Source of the DNA: Lodderomyces elongisporus
Lineage: Eukaryota > Ascomycota > Pichiomycetes > Serinales > Debaryomycetaceae
Direction of reading: 5' to 3'
Length of the DNA stretch: 64,000 nucleotides
NCBI RefSeq assembly: GCF_030384665.1
Contig: NC_083675.1
Coordinates: 802,001 to 866,000, forward strand
Shown piece after piece: positions 18,308-28,944 of this stretch. The notes beneath the pieces are model-generated. The model worked only from the letters and a program-made list of their open reading frames with translations, searched no databases and was not told the DNA's origin. A program made the translations under genes and the position numbers. Numbering within the stretch: position 1 is the first letter of the stretch; each line of letters opens with the position of its first letter.

Positions 18308-19825
18308 TTATAAATTTATTTTTTTCAATGGCACTAATTTTTTTTTGTTCTTCTTTTTTTACTGGGGTACACACACTTGGTTAGCATATTAGTCCATTAT
18401 CCTATCGAAAGAAAAAACTTTACAATCTTACTTAACAAAATGACTAACTTGTGAATTTGGTATACGTGATATTGTAATGTTAAGAGAGGCAAATTACAAT
18501 GCTTATGTTTTTTTTTGTGTGGCTATAAGTAAAGATATATATATATATATATATATATGTGTGTACAAGTATGTGTAGATACACGGTTGATATAACCGTC
18601 TAGTGATAATCAGATTACTTTTCTTTTTTTTTTCCTTTTTTCTTTTAAAAAAAATAAAATGGGCAAAAAAAACTACTGTAAGAATCATACCACTATTATT
18701 TTGATATTCCTTGTTGTTTTTACAATAAGCGGCTATATCGTTTCTCTTTCACCCCTTTTTCACCTTCATCATCATCATCATCTTTTCTTTTTCTTCAATT
18801 TCTATTTCCAGTACCCTAATATTGATGAAATGTCGCCGAATGGCTTTCTTTTTTTCCATAACTGACTATTTTCCTTAGATCTTAAACTAAACTAAAAATG
18901 GTGAATGAAAAATGCAATACAAAATGCATTTGTATGTATGTATGTATCAAAACACTCACGTGATCTACTATTTTATATACTCTATTATTCTTTCCACTTT
19001 AGTTGTATTAATGGTAATTTCTTTTTCTTCTTTATATACTTTTCAATAATTTTCATTGAAATTTCTGTTTCTTTTCTTGTTACCTTTTCTTTTTTTTTTG
19101 GAACTGGTAAGAGGTGATGGGGCGGAAGAAAATTAAGATCAGGTAGTTTGGAGGAAGAGGAGGTGGTGGTGATGATATGAAAGAGGCTAGTCCAGAGAGG
19201 CAGATTCCTCCACTCTTGTGTTGGATGACCTTCTGTATATTTGTCTCTATGTCTCTTTAAAAGTATTTTGCTTTGTTATCTAGAAAAGTAATTGGTTTTG
19301 TGTAACTATTTCCCGAAAAGGGTTGTGTGTGTGTGTGTGTCTAATTTTTTCTTTTGTTTTGCACTGTGTGGAGACTAAAGAGACTGGAGACTAAAAGAGT
19401 GAGGAGGACTGTGAGGAGGACTAAGAGTGAGGAGGACTGAGCGATAAAGAGTGAGAAATCGAGGGATAACCAACATTTGTAATTTCTCTGCTGATTAGAA
19501 ACATACCACCAATTGCAATACAATCACACACAAACAAACAAAATAAGCAAACAAAATAAGCAAACACTAGTACCACCTTCCAAACACAGTCACAATCATT
19601 TCCCCTACCCTTCTTTATCTTCTTCCCCCCCTTTTTTTTTTTCTTTTTGTTCCTTCACAATATCCACATCTGTTCTTTAGCTAATTGCTTTACAGGGCCA
19701 GTCAACTTTATTTTTCTTTCTCTCCTTACCGACTACTTTAGCTTCTGACCCACATTGCAACACTTTCAACCACCGCGACATCAGAAACTACTACTATCAT
19801 TACAGCAGGAAGTGCCACCTCTACA
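18308..19825. other. Intergenic region before the GIP3-like gene
   Basis: Contains an (AT)n run at about 18535-18558, poly-T tracts, a CATCAT run near 18768, a GTGT run at about 19325-19340, and a purine-rich repeated AGAGTGAGGAGGACT-like segment at 19376-19460. No credible ORF is seen. The end is presumably the promoter of the following large gene. Confidence 0.55.
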
Positions 19826-22800
19826 ATGACTATGGATACAAGACAGACTGTAATAGATGGGAGAACCCCAGATGCTGCAAAAGCGAATACCGCTTCAAAC
19901 ACATCAACTACACAAACCAACAAGCCTAAACAGTCAAATGCTTTAGACAAGATGAGAGACGCACTCGAGGAAGAAACAAACATATACACTCGAGGCGTCA
20001 AAAATGCAGACGTCGATTGGTTTATGAGAGACTCCAATATGGACCCCAACATAGCACTACCGACTCACCGCAATAATGATAATGATAACAACACCACCAC
20101 CACCACCACCACCAACAACAACAACAATAACAATTCAGCTCTTGATTCATCTTTATCAAGTAATGGACATCCCCAATCCCCATCAAGAACCCACTCCTCT
20201 ACTCCCTCACACCTCAACACCAGCATTTCAAATTCCAATGCGTCCAATGCCACCAAGACCAAGCCTTCAATATCTCCCATACAAGAAGAGACTATTGGTG
20301 CATCATCGCCGCCTCGTCAACGAACCCCAAGCTGTACAGACTCTGTAAAACTGAGAAGGAGAAGTACTGGTGGGGGCGGTATAGGACTCTTTTCAAAACT
20401 CAAGAGTAAATTTCACAAGGATTCCAATGAAGGCATACCCACAACAAATAGTGCATCAAGAGTTCACATCCAAAACAGTAACAACAACAACAGTAACAAC
20501 AACAACAACAACAACATAAATTCATCAGGCTTATTCAAGGCAAATTACGACATGGCTAATCCGAGTAACGAGTCTAGTACAACTTTAGCATCTTCATCTT
20601 CATCCTCATCTTCAGCTACAGCAGCAGCAGCTGCAACAACAGCCACAGCAAATTTAGCACAAAATCAAGGACCAGGTCACTTACACAGATCAGTTACAAA
20701 TCCAGTATACTCAAGTAACACCAAAGACCCCAGGTTGGAAGAATATATCAAGTTTTACCAGCAAAAAGATATACGCAGAGCATCAATTGCCTCAAGAAGG
20801 TCCTCAGTGGCATCTGGAAAATCAGACACCACTGAAACATTACCAAGTGCATTGGCAAACCCATACGAAAATGTTACATATAATCAACATCCAACAACAA
20901 AAACAACAACAACAACAACAAATACTACCACTAACACACTGAGCAACAACCACAACCAATCAGAAGCAGCAACACATTCATCAAAAAAACCAGGTTTCTT
21001 TAAAAAATTCAGCTCTTCAACAACCTCAACACAAGATGCAAACTCAACATTGCAACTGCAAACAATACTGCCTCTGCCTCTGCTGCCGAAACCTGCACCA
21101 GCTATCCCAACTGTTGAAGGAGTAGACTTGAACCCCAGCTTTAAAGGTTTAAAACCGTTGAAAAGAGTTGCATTCCACTCCTCAACTTTCCTTATTGATC
21201 CACCACAACAGATCCCATCAAGAAACCCAAGAAAAGGTAATGTCGAAGTACTTCCTGGCGGAGTGGTCCACATCAACCCATTAACCGAGGAAGACAAAAT
21301 TGCTATTGAGAAATCGCAACTCGGACTCGGTGGTGGTATTGTTGTTGGCGGTAGTGGAGCATTAGGGTACATCAAGAAAGATGCACCACCACCACAATCA
21401 CAATCTAGTTCTGGAAGTGGCGATGAAGACGAAACGGAAAACATTGAAAGCTCAAACTCCTCCAAATCTAGCGATGAGAATGAGAACGAGAACGAGAACG
21501 GGAGCGACAACAAAACTGAACCCGAGGCAGAACCAGCAGTAAGTGCTCGTGCAAAGGGTGTAGCAATCGATAAGCCCATGATCCGCCATCATCCGGTAAA
21601 CTACACTGCACCGGTGGAAAAGATGGCTCTTGACAAGATGTACTCCCGTTGTTGCCACTTGCGCGAAATTTTACCTATCCCTGCAATCCTAAAGCAAATC
21701 CCACCGGGATCATTAGCCCCATTACCAGTACTACAGCTCCGTAATCCAACACCGACAATGATTGAAATCCAGACGTTTGCCGATTTTCTAAGGATTGCAC
21801 CGATCATTTGTGTTTCATTAGACGGTGTAAGCCTATCAGTGGAGCAGTTTAAAATTATCCTCTCGGCAATGAGTGCGAAAAAGCAATTGGAAAAATTGAG
21901 TTTGAGAAATACTCCAATCAGTGAAGAAGGATGGTCCTTACTTTGTTGGTTTTTATCAAGAAACACAGTGCTCAACAAGCTTGATGTGACACAGTGTCCT
22001 GCACTATCGGTGAATATCTTGAAAAAGAAAAAGAAAAGAGCTAATAGCGGGACAACTGGTGCAGGAGCTTCAGCAGCAACATCAACATCAACATCAACAT
22101 CAAAATCAACGGCAACGAAAAAGAAGCCGGAGGAGGAGTTGGTTCGTATGACATGTAATAAAGAGAATAGATCAGACGTTGACTGGTCATTGTTTGTTGC
22201 TACTCTTGTTGCACGTGGCGGTATTGATGAGTTGATCTTGACTGGATGTTGCATCACGGATGTCGATGTTTTCCGAAATTTGATGGAATTGGCTGTGCTG
22301 AAAAGAACAACGAGGTTGGGTCTCGCATTCAATAACCTCTCACCAAAACATTTGAAAATAGTTGTGGATACCTGGCTATTCAGAGACTTTGCACGTGGTT
22401 TGGATCTCGGCTATAATGACTTCTCCAACGTGCACATGCTCAAGATCTTTCTCGATTTTATTGAACAAAAAGATTTTGAGCAAAAAATCCTTTCAAAAGC
22501 CACACTTTCGTTTTTAAGTTTAAACTCAACAAACTCGGTCTTCAATGATACATTCAAAGAAGTGTTTGAAAAAGTATTGCTTAGATTACCAAATTTGAAG
22601 TACCTTGATTTTTCAAATAATCAAAGGTTATTCAACACCTTTAACAAAGTCGATAGAGCAACCAATCATGAACTGATCACATCATATTCCGACGCCATAA
22701 CACATGGCTCCGACGAAAATCAAACAGTGCAATATTTCACCTCGAAACTACCATTATTCCCAAAATTGATTCGATTGCACTTGGAAAATGAGAATTTTAG

Positions 22801-24097
22801 CCAACAGTCAATTCAGCAAATCGCCAAGGTGATTCCTTTTTGTAAAAACTTGGGCTATTTCTCACTCCTTGGAAATCATGTTGACCTCACATCTGCCTCG
22901 ACATTGGTTAATGCCGTAAAGAACTCGAAAACCATCATTAATCTTGAATGCAACACTGATAGCTTCCCCGAACTTTTTAAAGAAAGGATTGGGTTGTATA
23001 CAATGAGGAACATGGAGAGGCTCTTGTATGCATCACAGCCAGAGTTGAAGAGCAAGACAGACGGTTCCACCCCTCCTCGAACTCCGGCATCTCCTTCTTT
23101 AACATCACCACCAACATCCTCGTCCGGCGCAAACTTGAAAGAAATGACAGAGACAAAGTCTTTGACTGAGCAATTGAATGATATATTGTTATTGAAGGCA
23201 AGGCAAAAATTAGATTTGCAATCACCAGAGGTGCAACAATTTTTAAGTAAAGCACAAGCCATTAGAGGTGAGTTAAAAGAGTCGATCAATGGATTGCTTA
23301 GCTTGCAATTAAAAAACGAGTTAGATGTGGATGGAAAAGAGACGTTGATTAGATTTATCTTTATTGATTCTAGTATTGAAAAAGGTTTACAGTTGATTGA
23401 CCCAAGTTTGGTTGGAAACAAGTCGATGGAGGCAAACATGTACTTGGTGAAAAATGGCGAAGGTCAGGTTAAAACCAGATCTAATGACTTTGAGTCTGGT
23501 GCATCCCGAGACAAGTATGTATCCAATACAGGAGATGGGGACGCTGATACAACTAGTTATGGTCAATTGAGTCCCCCAAGTGCATCCAATGTGCCAATAA
23601 GCAAGAGTCCGCTTGCATCCAAATCGAATTCAAGAACCAACTTGGCTGCGTTAAACAGAGAAGAAGGTTCTGTGCTTAAATTGTCTAAATTAAAAGACTA
23701 CCATAGACCAAGCACTGAAACTGAAGTTCTGGGAGAAGACTTGAGAAAGAAACTCATGAGCATTGAACTTTCAGATTTGGATAAAGTTATAGAGTATTTA
23801 TCGGATTTGAAAAAGAAAGGAATTTCATTGGAGAAAGCATTTCAACGTCATGTGGGAGAAAATAATGTTTCAACACACGATGAGCGTGATATACTTGATA
23901 TTGAGGGTATTCGACAAAGGTTGCAGAGTTTGAAAGCAAAAGCTTTGAGCGAGGGACAAACCCCAGAGGCTGGGTCGGTGAAGGATACTAAAACCAAAGA
24001 AAATAAAGGTGATGATCCCAACACACATTTATCTGAAGGGGGAAGAACAGATCTTAGCGACACTTATGATCAAGTTTTGAATAGTCTAACAAATTAG
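19826..24097 (+). CDS. Large LRR protein, probable PP1 regulator (Gip3/Her1-like)
   Basis: 1,423 residues. The first ~430 are Ser/Thr/Asn-rich with poly-Asn, poly-Thr and poly-Ser runs. A PP1-docking RVxF motif, RVAF, is at residues 447-450. A conserved block follows it (FLIDPPQQIPSRNPRKGNVE) that I associate with the fungal Gip3/Her1 family of Glc7 phosphatase partners. Residues about 640-1060 contain irregular leucine-rich repeats (LEKLSLRNTPISEEG, LKYLDFSNN, LGYFSLLGNHVD). The C-terminal third is charged, with short helices and a PASPSLTSPP-type linker. Family membership is from memory of motif style, so the symbol is left blank. The likely role is targeting protein phosphatase 1, as an inference. 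The long minus-strand ORFs inside this gene are shadows of its low-complexity sequence. Confidence 0.75.
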   Translation: MTMDTRQTVIDGRTPDAAKANTASNTSTTQTNKPKQSNALDKMRDALEEETNIYTRGVKNADVDWFMRDSNMDPNIALPTHRNNDNDNNTTTTTTTNNNNNNNSALDSSLSSNGHPQSPSRTHSSTPSHLNTSISNSNASNATKTKPSISPIQEETIGASSPPRQRTPSCTDSVKLRRRSTGGGGIGLFSKLKSKFHKDSNEGIPTTNSASRVHIQNSNNNNSNNNNNNNINSSGLFKANYDMANPSNESSTTLASSSSSSSSATAAAAATTATANLAQNQGPGHLHRSVTNPVYSSNTKDPRLEEYIKFYQQKDIRRASIASRRSSVASGKSDTTETLPSALANPYENVTYNQHPTTKTTTTTTNTTTNTLSNNHNQSEAATHSSKKPGFFKKFSSSTTSTQDANSTLQLQTILPLPLLPKPAPAIPTVEGVDLNPSFKGLKPLKRVAFHSSTFLIDPPQQIPSRNPRKGNVEVLPGGVVHINPLTEEDKIAIEKSQLGLGGGIVVGGSGALGYIKKDAPPPQSQSSSGSGDEDETENIESSNSSKSSDENENENENGSDNKTEPEAEPAVSARAKGVAIDKPMIRHHPVNYTAPVEKMALDKMYSRCCHLREILPIPAILKQIPPGSLAPLPVLQLRNPTPTMIEIQTFADFLRIAPIICVSLDGVSLSVEQFKIILSAMSAKKQLEKLSLRNTPISEEGWSLLCWFLSRNTVLNKLDVTQCPALSVNILKKKKKRANSGTTGAGASAATSTSTSTSKSTATKKKPEEELVRMTCNKENRSDVDWSLFVATLVARGGIDELILTGCCITDVDVFRNLMELAVLKRTTRLGLAFNNLSPKHLKIVVDTWLFRDFARGLDLGYNDFSNVHMLKIFLDFIEQKDFEQKILSKATLSFLSLNSTNSVFNDTFKEVFEKVLLRLPNLKYLDFSNNQRLFNTFNKVDRATNHELITSYSDAITHGSDENQTVQYFTSKLPLFPKLIRLHLENENFSQQSIQQIAKVIPFCKNLGYFSLLGNHVDLTSASTLVNAVKNSKTIINLECNTDSFPELFKERIGLYTMRNMERLLYASQPELKSKTDGSTPPRTPASPSLTSPPTSSSGANLKEMTETKSLTEQLNDILLLKARQKLDLQSPEVQQFLSKAQAIRGELKESINGLLSLQLKNELDVDGKETLIRFIFIDSSIEKGLQLIDPSLVGNKSMEANMYLVKNGEGQVKTRSNDFESGASRDKYVSNTGDGDADTTSYGQLSPPSASNVPISKSPLASKSNSRTNLAALNREEGSVLKLSKLKDYHRPSTETEVLGEDLRKKLMSIELSDLDKVIEYLSDLKKKGISLEKAFQRHVGENNVSTHDERDILDIEGIRQRLQSLKAKALSEGQTPEAGSVKDTKTKENKGDDPNTHLSEGGRTDLSDTYDQVLNSLTN

Positions 24098-24378
24098 AGA
24101 AGATAGAAGTATATTTATTTATTTATATATATATATATATAGAGAGAGCACTTAAAGTTGAAAAAATTTGAAAGCTAACATTTTTTGTTGTTTTTGGCAT
24201 GTCTTGTTTTTGTCCCTCCATTTATTCGTTTCTGAGCTTTCAAAGCTTTTCTTTATGCCTTGTGGGATGTTTTATAAGTTATTTTATAAGTTACTGGGTA
24301 AATTCTATTCCTCTCATCTATATTCTAATCTAAATCCTAAAACCTCTTTCATCTGTGCTTACGCTTTTTTTTTTTTCT

Positions 24379-24807
24379 TCAATAATCGTCGTCGTCAGAA
24401 TCGACGATATCCCGACTACTTGTCGGAGCATAAGACCTCCTCTGATCTTCTACTTCTTCCTCTTCATCAGAATACACATCCTCCTTTCTGCTTCTCCCTT
24501 CTACTTCTTCATCCCCACTCTCTCCACCATATCCTACCTCTCTGCCATTCTTCTCCGCCTCTTCAGCAAGATCCTCACACGCATCAATCCAATCACTGTA
24601 CACATCCACCGCTTGGCTCAATCCATTTATTGCCGTCTGGAAACTTTGACCACAAATCTTACAGTGCAACTCCCCTAATAAATTCCGCTTGTCCAACGTA
24701 CATATCACTGATTTCTCGTGATTGCAAAAGAGACATGTAAACTGTGTGTCTAATGTTTGTTTGATCTTTTTGGCCGGCTTTCTTGTCGATGACTTTCTCT
24801 TTCCCAT
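24379..24807 (-). CDS. ELF1: Transcription elongation factor Elf1
   Basis: A 142-residue zinc-binding protein that travels with RNA polymerase II through chromatin. It begins with the basic tail [16 protein letters not shown] and then the zinc ribbon: Cys25/Cys28 (CLFC) and Cys49/Cys52 (CKIC), with the conserved HEKSV between them. The helical [17 protein letters not shown] region follows. The C-terminal 60 residues are acidic and serine-rich, as in fungal Elf1. It converges with the large LRR gene; the 3' gap is 281 bp and contains an (AT)n run at about 24124-24140. Confidence 0.95.
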   Translation of the reverse strand: MGKRKSSTRKPAKKIKQTLDTQFTCLFCNHEKSVICTLDKRNLLGELHCKICGQSFQTAINGLSQAVDVYSDWIDACEDLAEEAEKNGREVGYGGESGDEEVEGRSRKEDVYSDEEEEVEDQRRSYAPTSSRDIVDSDDDDY

Positions 24808-25166
24808 TGTTGTGTATTATAATTACTACTAGTGATTGATATACGTGCTTATTTTGTTTGTTGATTGTAAATTGAAGTTATATTATTGATTGATTTTTAA
24901 TGTTTATTACTTGTTGCTTGTTGTCTGATATCTATTGTTTGATGTTTATTTCTTGTTGTTTGATGTTTGTTGTTGTAAGTTTGATGTTTGATGTTTGATG
25001 TTTGATATATCTTGTTTGTTGTTTGATGTTTGTTGTTTGATGTTCGAAATTTGATGTTTGATGTTTGATATATCTTGTTTGTTGTTTGTTGTTTGTTGTT
25101 CGATGTTTGATACTTGATGTTTGTTGTTTGGCATTTTGTTCTTTGTTGTTTTTTGTTCCTTGTTTG
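24808..25166. repeat. TGTTTGATGTTTGTTG minisatellite-like tract
   Basis: From about 24899 to 25137 the sequence is a degenerate tandem array of units like TTGTTTGATGTTTG, with scattered TTCGAA and ATATC variants. It lies between the ELF1 promoter (first 90 bp) and the left LTR of the copia element. A minus-strand ORF through it is only a Gln/Asn/Lys repeat, so I do not call a gene. Confidence 0.7.
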
Positions 25167-25512
25167 TGTTATAATTGAATAATTTTAGCGTCTATGGTAT
25201 CTTTCGTTTATCGTTACACTCAAATAAAAATATGTTATATATTAAACTTGACTGATTTGTTAGTTTACTAAATTACATTTCCAAAAGTCCTACAACTAAC
25301 GGAATATTCCCACCCTTTTATATTCCACTTCTATCCCTATTAAACCCATTAGTTCTATCAACCTTCCTTACCTCCTCAAACTAATTTCACTGTCTTTGGC
25401 TTAACTCTGAGATTAATTGATTTTTATCTCATTCTATTCAGCATACCTACCATAGGTTGGTATTAGTAATGTTCTTCTCACCAACGTGTTTAAGGTTTAC
25501 CCCTTGATGACA
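25167..25512 (-). repeat. Left LTR (3' LTR of the copia element)
   Basis: 346 bp beginning TGTTATAATTG and ending TTGATGACA on the plus strand. It matches the right LTR almost base for base. A longer boundary at 25523 (ending AAGTTCA) is possible, because a purine tract AAAATAGGGG (minus strand) lies just beyond it. Confidence 0.85.
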
Positions 25513-26036
25513 AATTAAGTTCAACCCCTATTTTAAACCCAAACCAATTTCACCGTCTTTGCCTTAACTCTGAGATTAATTGATTTTTATCTCATTCTAT
25601 TAAGCATACCTACCATAGGTTGGTATTAGTAATGTTCTTCTTACCAACGTGTTCAAGGTTTACCCCTTGATGACAAATTAAGTTCAACCCCTATTTTAAA
25701 CCCAAACCAATTTCACCGTCTTTGCCTTAACTCTGAGATTAATTGATTTTTATCTCATTCTATTAAGCATACCTACCATAGGTTGGTATTAGTAATGTTC
25801 TTCTTACCAACGTGTTCAAGGTTTACCCCTTGATGACAAATTAAGTTCAACCCCTATTTTAAACCCAAACCAATTTCACCGTCTTTGCCTTAACTCTGAG
25901 ATTAATTGATTTTTATCTCATTCTATTCAGCATACCTACCATAGGTTGGTATTAGTAATGTTCTTCTCACCAACGTGTTTAAGGTTTACCCCTTGATGAC
26001 AAATTAAGTTCAACCCCTATTTTAAACCCAAACCAT
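25385..26036. repeat. 163-bp tandem repeat, four copies
   Basis: Copies start at 25385, 25548, 25711 and 25874, a strict 163-bp period. Each unit is the last ~128 bp of the left LTR plus ~35 bp of adjoining internal sequence that includes the purine tract. The first copy is inside the LTR itself. Copies 2 and 3 share three variants (ATTAAGC, TTCTTACC, GTTCAAGG), while copies 1 and 4 share the alternatives. Confidence 0.93.
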
Positions 26037-26059
26037 TTTATCCCCTTGTATCCTTAACC

Positions 26060-26530
26060 CTTTGAATTTAATTTCTCAAACTGAGGTCTTTGTAATACTT
26101 TGGTGGATTTGTCAGCAATCTAATACCACGTGGGTATGTACTCAACTATTAAGGATACATCTTCAACCTTTTCCTCTTATAAAGCCTTATAAAGTGGCGT
26201 CTTACATCAATATGTTTAGTTCCATGGTGATACGCCGGATGTGTTGCATTTCTGATAGCACTTTGATTATCCTCGGGTAACTCAACACTAGGCAAATCCA
26301 GTTAAAATTCTTCAAATCATTGTTTTAACCATTCGGTCCCCTTAGCACCATCATACTATGACATAAACTCAGCTACTGTCGTGCTCAACTCTATCGTTAC
26401 CTGTTTCTCGGATCTCAGGATGATAGGATCACTAGCTCACTCAAACACCAAACCAGAGGTAGACTCTCTTGTAAAAATATCGTGAGCCCAATCAGCATCG
26501 CAATATTCTTCGAACTTAGATCCCTCCTCT
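26060..26530 (-). pseudogene. copia RNase H remnant
   Basis: The minus-strand translation gives a broken RNase H. It shows DADWAHDIF near 26480-26502, STSGLVFE, SEKQVTIELSTTVAEFMS and ATHPAYHHGTKHIDVR. These parallel the copia pattern ADW..RRSTSGY..SSKRQ..VALS..EAEY and the H..RTKHIDI motif. Several stops interrupt the frame, so it is not functional. Confidence 0.8.
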
Positions 26531-26712
26531 ATTTATAGGTAGTTCCATCAAAACCAAAGTACCCTCCAGATATCTTAATACTCTCTCTTCGCTGCCTTCC
26601 ATTGAAGTTCCTTTGTCTCCTTCAAGTTTCTTGATAAAACACCAACTATATGCGAAATGTCAAACCGTTAAATAATTGAAACAAACAACAACTTTCTAAC
26701 TACACTTTTGTA

Positions 26713-27024
26713 TTACAATACATCTGTCAGCAATATATGACTATCATCATTCAATGTTAAACCTTGACTCACTATTGACGGTGTCTTCCCAGATCTGCAG
26801 TTCTTTATGTTATAGTCTCTCAATATTGTCCTCATATAATCATGTAAAGTGAATTTAAACTCGTGACCCTCATTCTGTTTGATATTGAACCTCGTGAACT
26901 TAATAGCCTTTCCAAACTCTTTCATTTTGAACTCTTTTATTAGGCTTTCCTTTAATAGTGCAACAAACTCAGTCGTGGTTCTTGCAATAAAAATATCATC
27001 AACATAGAGAACGGCAATTAACAT
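26713..27024 (-). pseudogene. copia reverse transcriptase fragment
   Basis: A 103-codon open piece carries LYVDDIFIA (YVDD at 26995-27006), the catalytic Asp pair of Ty1/copia reverse transcriptase. LIKEFKMKEFGKAIKF follows and matches the typical F.MKD.G....LG region. The upstream fingers/palm sequence is only partly recognisable and out of frame. Confidence 0.9.
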
Positions 27025-27491
27025 GGAGTGATTGTATTTCTTGCAATATTAACGATTATCCGTTCGGTTTTCAACGAATCTCAAGTGTCTCGATACTTTA
27101 TCAATTCGTTAGTTCCATGCCGACGGAGCTTGTTTTAAGCCATAAAGCAGCTAGCAATGTAATTCCCTGCCTTCGGTTTCTCCTTCAATTGGTCAACCAG
27201 TTTAGATTCACTATCATTATTGCCGTTAGACTCTGTATTCGAGAGACTTCAGATCTCAAACTTAAAAATTGAAACTACTAGATAATGATGCCTACTTCCG
27301 CGAGAAATCTTCGACATTGCTCGAATTCTTGAATACAATTCAAGCAATGTCCATCCGTTGATCGTGCAATGGTGCCTCCATAATGATTTCCCTCGTAAAA
27401 GCTAATTTGGGTAGCAAATTGCTATTTCCTAGAATTTTATCATCAATAACTGAAACTTTTACCAAAAATCTAGTGCGTTCAAATCGCGTGC

Positions 27492-28001
27492 TTACCAGAT
27501 CAAGATGTATCTAAGAAACAGCTCAGTCAAATCGTCCTCACTAGCAGCATCCGTCGAATTCATTTCACTATCTGACGCTCCATTGCTACTGGAAGTTGCA
27601 GGATAATCAATAGTTGTATCGTCATCATCATTGTCACTCATAATAAGATCACCATTCGCCTGATTAGCTTCAGCACCCTGCACTATTGGTCCTTCGACAA
27701 CACCCATTACCATCGTGAAGTCACTACAAACTAACCGAAATTAAATTCCGCCATAAACAATCGCATGAGCCACATTCCCCCATTTGGTCAGATTCGTTTC
27801 ATGCTCTTGATAATACATAGTGTATTCATCAAAGCAAACCTCGCTCGGCACAACCGCCGTCTCAAGTCCGGGATCAAATACCCTACAAGCTTTGCAATCT
27901 GGACCATATCCAAGCATCGCGCACTTTGTCGATGTTGGCCCCAGCTTACCGTCATTCAAACTTTGTGGTATAGCAGCAAGGCAAATGCATTCAAAAGTCA
28001 C
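27492..28001 (-). pseudogene. copia post-integrase and linker fragments
   Basis: 27741-28001 reads as the region after the integrase core (GKLGPTSTKCAMLGYGPDCK, then VFDPGLETAVVPSEVCFDE), as in copia polyproteins (KLDPKS.KC.FLGY...Y......V..SRDV.FDE). 27492-27713 is an Asp/Ser-rich linker that normally precedes RT. The two pieces are out of frame with each other. Confidence 0.75.
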
Positions 28002-28237
28002 CTAATCTTCGCATCTTATCTTCATAAGATCTCAGGGACGCAAATATGTCCGTTTTATACACAATGTGATGTGATTCATCACTATCTAAGTAAACTCCGT
28101 CAACCATCTTTTTCAATCCAAAAAGAAAGCCACCCATTCAAGATTTTTATCAGGCTTATTTTCTTTCCAAAAATGTTTCTTGGGTTTACTATTAACAATC
28201 TTGCAAGACGATTTCAAACAAAATCCTGAGAAATGTT

Positions 28238-28807
28238 TTATTTTTTACAATTTTGACACTTCACCACGCACTCAGCAAGAAAAGCATTTGTCGAAATTAC
28301 CTTGGGTATCCCCGTATAAGTAATATGCACCATCATAAATGGATCGACAATTTCCACAGTAAAGGCATCAAGTCCAAGTGAATATACTTGATGCAACTCA
28401 TTGCAAACATCCTTGATTGCATTTTCTGAAATAACGCCTCGTTTCAAAGCAGCCCGATTGCTTTAATGCAAGAAACCCATTTAGATTGAAATTATGTAGC
28501 ACACGATTATTAAATTTACTATAAGTAGACATAGTTCGTCAGTACAATCCCCTCAGCTGTCCTCCAAAAGTGTTCCCCATACTCGCAAATAATGTCAATG
28601 GCCCCAAGAATCGTAACTTGTCCATAAAGTTGTCACATAACATTCGAACAAGGCTCTTGTTGTGCCTTTGAATTCATTGACGATTCTAAGCGCGTTCCCA
28701 TTAACTTTATTGTTCAAAACAATGCGAATAATACTATCCAATAAATCAACAAACCTTTGTATGTCAGCTTCATCTTCATCACCATGAACATCAAGACCCC
28801 CAATCAT
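28238..28807 (-). pseudogene. copia gag/integrase N-terminal remnants
   Basis: Two short open pieces (28238-28447 and 28595-28807) lie in the right place, just inside the 5' LTR. The first ends CQNCKK, possibly part of an integrase zinc finger. The second is a helical gag-like stretch (QRFVDLLDSIIRIVLNNKV). Identification is mainly by position. Confidence 0.5.
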
Positions 28808-28934
28808 GCAGCACTCTTACATATCAATGAAAGACGGCCTCAATTTCACCAAAAAAAAACATCGACTACTCAAAGTAGCTGTCGTTTCCACAAAGTTTGC
28901 CAGCTTGGTAGAAGCTGGTAAGCTTGCCCGTGTT

Positions 28935-28943
28935 GCTCATAAC
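28935..28943 (-). other. Half-tRNA-iMet primer-binding site
   Basis: On the minus strand GTTATGAGC lies one base inside the 5' LTR. It is complementary to the anticodon-loop sequence GCTCATAAC of yeast initiator tRNA-Met. Ty5 and Drosophila copia are known to prime from this internal cut of the initiator tRNA. Confidence 0.7.
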
Positions 28944-28944
28944 T

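Noticed and set aside
18172..18384. ORFs across tRNA-Ser on both strands
   Set aside because: They overlap a complete tRNA gene.
20884..22332. Two minus-strand ORFs of 231 and 243 codons inside the LRR gene
   Set aside because: They are antisense to a gene with conserved motifs and consist of Ser/Val/Phe-rich translations of its low-complexity sequence.
24946..25134. 62-codon Gln/Asn/Lys repeat ORF
   Set aside because: It lies wholly in the minisatellite and has no start context or conserved sequence.
25385..26036. Possible CRISPR-like array because of regular repeats
   Set aside because: Units are contiguous 163-bp tandem copies without spacers and derive from the LTR; the genome is eukaryotic.
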